64,000 nt of DNA from positions 18,523,170-18,587,169 of the forward strand of contig CM028888.1 in assembly GCA_016801885.1 (NCBI GenBank), in the 5' to 3' direction. The stretch's first letter is position 1, and each line of letters starts with the position of its first letter. This DNA is from Toxotes chatareus. Its lineage: Eukaryota > Chordata > Actinopteri > Toxotidae. Under the pieces are notes generated by a model. That model searched no databases. It was not told where the DNA came from and worked only from the letters and a program-made list of their open reading frames with translations. Shown here piece by piece: positions 57,923-64,000 of this stretch. The position numbers were made by a program, and so were the translations under genes.

Positions 57923-59631
57923 TTATCTGTACCCTGGGTGCTGGATGAGAGCGGTTCTGCCATCCCCAACCTCTAGACCTACCCTACTCAGAGCAGGCCT
58001 GTGCATCTTGCCCATCAACCCTAGATTCTGATCGCGGAAGTAGGGCGTCTGGAAGTCCCCACCCAAGTAATCTGCTGTTTGCATCAGAGTAGTCTGGGCG
58101 GAGGAGGCGGAGGAGGAGCTCGCTCCTAGCCTGTAATGGGGAGCCCCAGGGGGCCCACAGTCTAGCGTGGTGCACCCCCCTGGGCCCGCACCATGGAATG
58201 GCATGGCTACGTCCTGAGACCCGGAGCTGTCACTGTTGGGTGTGGGTAGGATGCTGCTGTTCCAAATGTGGGACTGGAAGTAGTGACCATTAGTGTAGTG
58301 GACCATGGGGCCGGGCATGCCGTTGTTGTTGACAGGGGGAGAGGGGGTGGGCCTCTCTATGGGAGGTTTCAGTGTGTAAGGCTGACCCACGCACACCTCT
58401 GCAGGGTAGCCCATGCCCTTGAAATGGAAGGCGGGGTCCCTGGAAGGCTGCTTGCAGAGGTGGGTCCCACCGTTCTGAATGTGGGGTACATGAGCCAACT
58501 GGTGCTGATTCCAAGAGCGCATCTTCTGCTGCTGTGTGTTATGTTGTATCTGCTGCTGCTGATTCTGTTGTGGATGCAGATGCGGCTGCAAGTGGTGCTG
58601 CTGCTTGAGATCAGTGTGGCTGGAAGGCAAGTGGTTCATAGCAGCCACGCTGGGTGGAGGGTGAGCTCCCACTGGGACCGTGGCTTTCTCTTGAGGGCCA
58701 ATAATGCAGTTGGGTGGGGGAAAGCCAGGGGTGGCAGGGTTGCTGTGCATGGAGACCCTGGAGCAGGCGCTGATAAGCAGATTGCGACTGATGGGGCTAG
58801 GGTTGGCGATCTGGCCCTCGCACATGGAGGTGGCTCCTGCACCTTGGGCCCGAGCTTGGCAGAACTGGTTGATCTGATGCACAATGGTGCTCAGGTCGGC
58901 CTGGCGGCCCTGGTGCAGCCCAGCAGCCATTGAAAGTGGAATGGTTGAGGTAGAAACGGTAACATTGGGTGGTGCGTCGCCATCTGGCAGCTTTCTGCCC
59001 CCCTGCAGGCCAGGTGGTGGCTGCTGCTGAAGGTGCTGCTGCTGAAGCATGACAGTAGGGGGCCCCTGTGGATGCCCAAGGGCTGGGTGTTGAGACAGAG
59101 TCTGAAGTCTGGGTGGGCCCTGAGGGTGCTGGGCCATGGGAGGAGGGTGTCTGAGGCTCTGGGTGTGACCCTGGTGCTGAGGGAGGGGCATCTGTAGAGT
59201 CTGAGGTGGGTCCTGTGGTTGAAGGGGTAAGCTTTGCTGTGACCGGGGAAGGTTTGGCAGAGGTGGGTGGTGGTTTAAAGTGCTGGTCGAAGCCACTTGG
59301 TAGGGTCCAGTGGGAGGGTTCATGATGATTTCAGGGTGCAAGCGAGCCCGGCTGCCGTCAAAATCTTTCACGATACCTTTGACCGTGGGCACCTTGACGA
59401 TGGCGAGGAGGCCTGTCTTGGCACTGGCCTGAGACGAAGGGTATGGGCTGTAGCGCTGGCCTGACGTATCCAGCCCGTTTACTGTGCGGCGCACGTGGTT
59501 TCGCTGGGGGACCTTGACGCTGTTGGGGAAGATCTTGATGGTGAGGGGGTTGTTGGCAACCTTCTTAGCATATGCATCCAATTCTGCAGGGGTTGGAAAT
59601 GGAGCGGATCTCATCCTTTGTGTGGTGTCCC
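57923..59631 (-). CDS. FAM222B: FAM222B, main coding exon (5' end not in this model)
   Basis: Conserved vertebrate protein of unknown molecular function, rich in Gln, Pro and His. Strong matches to human FAM222B occur at both ends: DTTQRMRSAPFPTPAELDAY, NNPLTIKIFPNSVKVPQR, VRRTVNGLDTSGQRYSPYP, DAPPNVTVSTSTIPLSMA, IVHQINQFCQ, CEGQIANPSPISR, ILPTPNSDSSGSQD and the last residues IQHPGYR. A splice acceptor (CCCCAG on the minus strand) precedes the exon at 59632-59633, so coding starts earlier than the ATG at 59614. The first exon (human MLACLPG... region) was not found and probably lies beyond 64000. The middle is low-complexity (Gln/His/Pro runs). No enzyme motif or membrane segment is seen. Confidence 0.93.
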
Positions 59632-62600
59632 CTGGGGTGGAGGACAGGACAGGTCAGAGGAAAGACAGAGACAGAAAGCAGGAGGAGCCCAAATTGGAGA
59701 GATTAAGAGAATGGGGAGGAGAAAGAGGCACCACGAGAGAGATAACAATCCAGTGTACAGTATATGCTACAAAAGAGCACATCAGTTGTAATCTGAGCGG
59801 CTGAGAGGAACCTGTTTTGGACAGTGCTCTCATATTCCATATCTTACTGTTTTTCTCCTAAAACCCTCACAGCTCCCATCTCACGAGGCCAAAGAGAGAG
59901 ATTTCCAATCTCATTCTCAGCTGAACTACTAGTGCCGACGCATCCCCTGTCTAAAATCCAATTTTGCTGTAGCGTCTGTGACTTTGAGGTCAGGAGCTTT
60001 TAGTGGCCTTAATTGACGTAGCATCCGGGCAAACAATAAGTATGCAGCTGAGGAGGGGGGCCGCGCTGCTTGATACTGACTCACAAAATAAACAAAGAGT
60101 GAGCGAGGCAGCGACGGTCCCCTGTGGCTGCTTTGGGGAGAAGGAAAGAAAGAGATAGACGCAGAGAGCAGAGCTCCATGACAGCAGACAAGTAATCAGA
60201 CACAGCAGCAGCGTCTCTGATCTGCAGGAACACCTCCCAGGCCTCAGCTCGCAGACATTTGTTATACCTGCTAAGCACCGTGGTTAAATTTAACAATGTC
60301 AAAGTGACAATGTGAACATGATTATGTGTTTGTGCATGTGTGAGCGCGAGGGTGTGTTTCATTCATGAGCCTGTTTAAAATGCAGGTGTTGGCTAATGTG
60401 TCAGTATCTTGTGCGTAATAAACCCGTTTTCAGGCCGGGGAGATGTGACTGCGTGTTTCATTTTAACGCAAGTGTGCTCGCTTCCACTTCCTTCACTAAC
60501 ACAACAAAAGGCAGTGATAACGGTTTAACTGTAGAGAATGACTGGATCGTCTCACTGCTTTCCTCCATCTATCTGTCCAAATCACCTCGGCCCTGCCAAT
60601 CCGACCTACTTACACCACAACTTCCAGACTGACGGACATGAGCGCAGGGATCACTAGTTACCGAGACACATTTAACTTACTTTTTCATTAGTTTTCAAGA
60701 GGGGCATTTTCAGTTCTGATAAAATAGATGTTGTCACCACAGCTACTCCTCTCCGCTGTTGAGTGAGCAGTAACTTGAAATGTCTGAATTGCTGGCAGAG
60801 GTTTGCGGTTTCATGCGGCCGTGGCTGTTATGCTCAGTCTCACAGAAGGCGGACTGGGCTTGTGGGATGAGGGACGGAGCTGAACTGTGAGCGCTGACAC
60901 GGCGGCACCGAGAGTTGTGCCAACTGACTAATTAATTCCCGCTTTATTTGTGAACAGGAAACAATGGGCAGCGATGTGCGGGGCCGGTATGGGGCTGCAC
61001 ACAGGGGGCTCCTGTGACTAAGTGTTCAGCCTGCTGATGGCAGCCTCATTAATGCAGGGGTCTGGGCCAAGGAGCTGGAGCTCGACACCCGCCATCACTG
61101 AGGCCTAATGTCTGTCGCTGAATAAATGCCAGGGTAAGCAAACACAGATAAATGAACACTTACACACAGGCACACGGGCATGCTGAGGATGGACTTCACC
61201 TGTCAAACACAGGTGATGATTAATGACCTCGTTGGAAATTATGCCCTATACAGTGACACGTACAATACATAAGATTTTAGGCAATAAAACTCAATAAAAC
61301 CACACTTTGATAAATGCAACTTGTTTGTTATCAGTATTCGAGATATATTTAGAGCTTGTGAGATTCTGGCACAGCCTCTGCAACTGTTGTCAAAACCTCA
61401 TGTCAGTGTAGCTCTAGAACGGCTTCTGAGTAGGTGGGAAGAGAGTATCATCAGCTGTTGAAATGAATAAAACATCTTTAATAATTTCATGGGAATGAGA
61501 TCTTCTGGATGAAACCAGGATCGTGGACAGCTTGAATGAATGTTGAAGAACGCAGTAACTTTGCATCATCATCATCTGTCAGGGTTTGGGGATATCAGGG
61601 TGCACACTGAGCCGAGATGGATGGGATACATCGGGGTAATTAATACAAGCATGTAAAACTGATTGATCAAAGCTGTAACACTGGAACAGCTTCAACAGAG
61701 AAAAGAATAACATTTGGTTTGAGCACAGGTTTCTAATTTGGGGTCAGACTCAAATAAGTAATATGCAATTTCACCAGCTGTTCACATGATAGATTTACCA
61801 AGATTTGTCTTCTAATAAAATGGACCAGGCTTTGTTTAGTAGAAAATCCATTAACTGTAGACATGACGAGGTGGTAATGACGTGTAAATTTAATATAACA
61901 CATGAAAGGAATGACTAATTAAAATAATTGCTGTTATTAAACAATGCACTATTTTTAAGATAGAGAGAAAAATAGCTTTCACTTAAATAAAGCAAGAAAA
62001 ACAGCAGCAAGCATGTAACTGGGAACAGTGTTATTTCTTTGCCACTGGCACTTGTATAATGAGTTTTATACTTAAGTTGTAAGACTCAGGCAAATAGCAA
62101 AGAAAGCAATGTCTATGTCTGGAAACTGACCAATCCATTAAATTGGAAAAGGGATTATACATTGTTAACAAAGCTTAGGCAGGTATTTTGAGGGGGAAAA
62201 AAGCAAATCAGAAAGAAGATTTTAACAGAACCGCTGTAAAATGTGCAATGAAATTGGTAAATTATTGTTTAGAGCAGTTTCCCCTAACAGTGGATAAAAT
62301 CGACCTCTTGCCGTTTACATCTGTTTAAGAGCCCTGGCAGCTGTTGATTATGTGTTCTAGTAGGAAAGTGTAGCTTATTAGCATTTCAACCTTAACCTGG
62401 AACCTGGATTAGTTGAAGTTTAAAGCATCAAGGCAGGGTTAATGAGGATGTGAGCGAAGTTTGTAGGCGGCTGCTGGTGGCTACAAGTATATCATCTCTC
62501 AGATCTCCAGCTAAGCACGTTCCCAGGGAGGGAAATGGGGGAAAGAGGCCAGTCCAGCCATGCATTAATTACCCCGCTGCTAGTTAGCTAGCTAGAACAC

Positions 62601-64000
62601 AAGTGCACAGTCAGCAGGCTCTAATTAGGGTTTCTTTTATTCAAACTACCGTTTTCATTGAACAAGGTTTAAGCAGCAGGGGGCAGGGGCTCATGCTGCT
62701 GTAAACTGCAATTTTCACACAAGAGCAGGAAATTAGGACTGAGGCTTCGGTGTCAAATTAGATACGTGAATTTAGTTTCTCACATGAAGAAACCTCCTTA
62801 CATTTTTGCAGACTTTTGAAAAGAGTATCCCATGCTGATAGATCAACATCGCAAGACCTTTGAAAAATGGAAAATATTATGAGGAGAGGAAGAAAGGGTG
62901 GTTGCTTTTGATCTCAGTAGGGACTGAGATGTGAAAATCAGCCAAGTGGTCCAGCTGTACTCACTGTTTGTTCTGCCTGTAAGAACTCAGGACCAAGGGC
63001 CACTTCCTGGTACTTGAGTCATCGTGCCTGGAGGATGAGCCGTTTTCTCCGTGACCCAGTGTCTCTTAGCATACCTGATCTAGTCCTCTGACAGCCTTTA
63101 CATTTCACAGCCATCGTCTGTTCACAGTCACTCCCTGATGATAAATAGAGCAGCTGCTCTGGCCTTGCCTCTGACAGCAACCTGCAAGCTCGTAACTTTA
63201 AATGACTCTGCTATGCACAGATTCACCCGCAGGAGAGAAGGTGATCTGGAGCGAGAAAATAGAGGGAGGGGGCTGTCAAAGAAAAGATTCCGTGGCACAA
63301 GACTTAGCGTTAGAGTGCAGTGAATAGATGAATGGATGGAGGTCAAGGATAAGTGAATAGGAACACAAATCGAAGCTAATTATGTAACTGTATGTACTCT
63401 CCCTCCCTATGTACTTTCCCTCTCTCCAGCATTTTTTTTTTTTGTGGGAACTAGAGAGTACAGAGTATTGAATACAGATTTCAAGTGACAACTAGTCTAT
63501 GAATTTCCCCTAAAAGCAGTCAAGCACATCTCTTATGGAGCTAAACTGTCAAATTATCTTCCATGCTGAGTAAACGACTGGGCTCTGGAGAGACAATGAG
63601 TCCTGTGGACAGCTAGGAGCGAGAAAGAAGAGTAACTGGAGGGTTGAGGCCCGGTTCTGGCTGTGTGGTAGCGCACAGGGAACTAATGCCTCAAAACGTG
63701 ACAGCTGCACAACCTGCAGACATGCAGAAGGTGATCTACAGGGCCTGGATACTAGGCAGTGAGGGCGGCAACCTGAGAGTGTACAGATTTTTTTTCTTTT
63801 TTCTTTTTTTCCTAAGGTACTTTGATAAAAATGATTTAGTCTAAATGAAATACAGCTCCATGGCTTTTGATGTAACACCATGTCTGTTAATAGTACTTTG
63901 AAGAACAGATGAAAAGGGAAAGCATTATGAAAGAATGACGAGGAGAAAGAAAAAAAAAACAGATTGAAATTATACCTCTAGGAACGGCCATGCAGTGGGA
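59632..64000. other. Upstream intron of FAM222B, no gene recognised
   Basis: 4.4 kb without convincing exons on either strand. The short open frames show no known domains. Blocks of moderate GC around 60900-61120 and 62450-62700 may be conserved non-coding sequence, but this cannot be judged from one genome. Confidence 0.5.

Noticed and set aside
58268..58933. 221-aa plus-strand open frame inside FAM222B
   Set aside because: Antisense shadow of the GC-rich FAM222B coding exon; the minus-strand protein is clearly conserved.

Overview
The window is nuclear DNA of a ray-finned (teleost) fish. The genes are vertebrate, with short GT-AG introns. CA/CT microsatellites are frequent, as are dispersed repeats of types common in teleost genomes (hAT, Tc1-like, LINE 3' ends). 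No viral or bacterial genes were seen. Genes were built by hand from frame-consistent exons, GT-AG junctions and remembered human relatives; no database search was run.

Layout: PIGL (+, 7 coding exons, 1075-12268); CENPV-like (-, 4 exons, 12714-13731) with an apparent one-base frameshift in its first coding exon; a seven-unit polyubiquitin gene (+, CDS 17616-19217) whose non-coding first exon and first intron are duplicated as two adjacent 588-bp copies; a second, three-unit polyubiquitin gene (+, CDS 23119-23808); a 4.9-kb non-autonomous hAT transposon (25058-29962) filled with a ~152-bp satellite in two opposed arrays; P2RX5 (+, 12 exons, 31441-37043); EMC6 (-, one coding exon, 38483-38815); SHPK (+, 7 exons, 41932-45129); TRPV1 (+, 15 coding exons, 48005-54983); and FAM222B (-, main coding exon 57923-59631, 5' end outside or not seen).

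The gene order joins segments that are separate on human chromosome 17: PIGL-CENPV-UBB (17p11.2), P2RX5-EMC6-SHPK-TRPV1 (17p13.2) and FAM222B (17q11.2). These are ordinary unrelated genes (GPI anchor synthesis, centromere/GFA-fold protein, ubiquitin supply, ATP-gated channel, membrane-protein insertion, sugar kinase, heat/acid channel), not a co-regulated pathway.

The least expected structures are the hAT element with its inverted satellite arrays, the exact 588-bp promoter-proximal duplication at the first ubiquitin gene, the collinear near-identity of the last three units of ubiquitin gene 1 with the three units of gene 2, the CENPV frameshift, and changes at three of four vanilloid-pocket positions in TRPV1.
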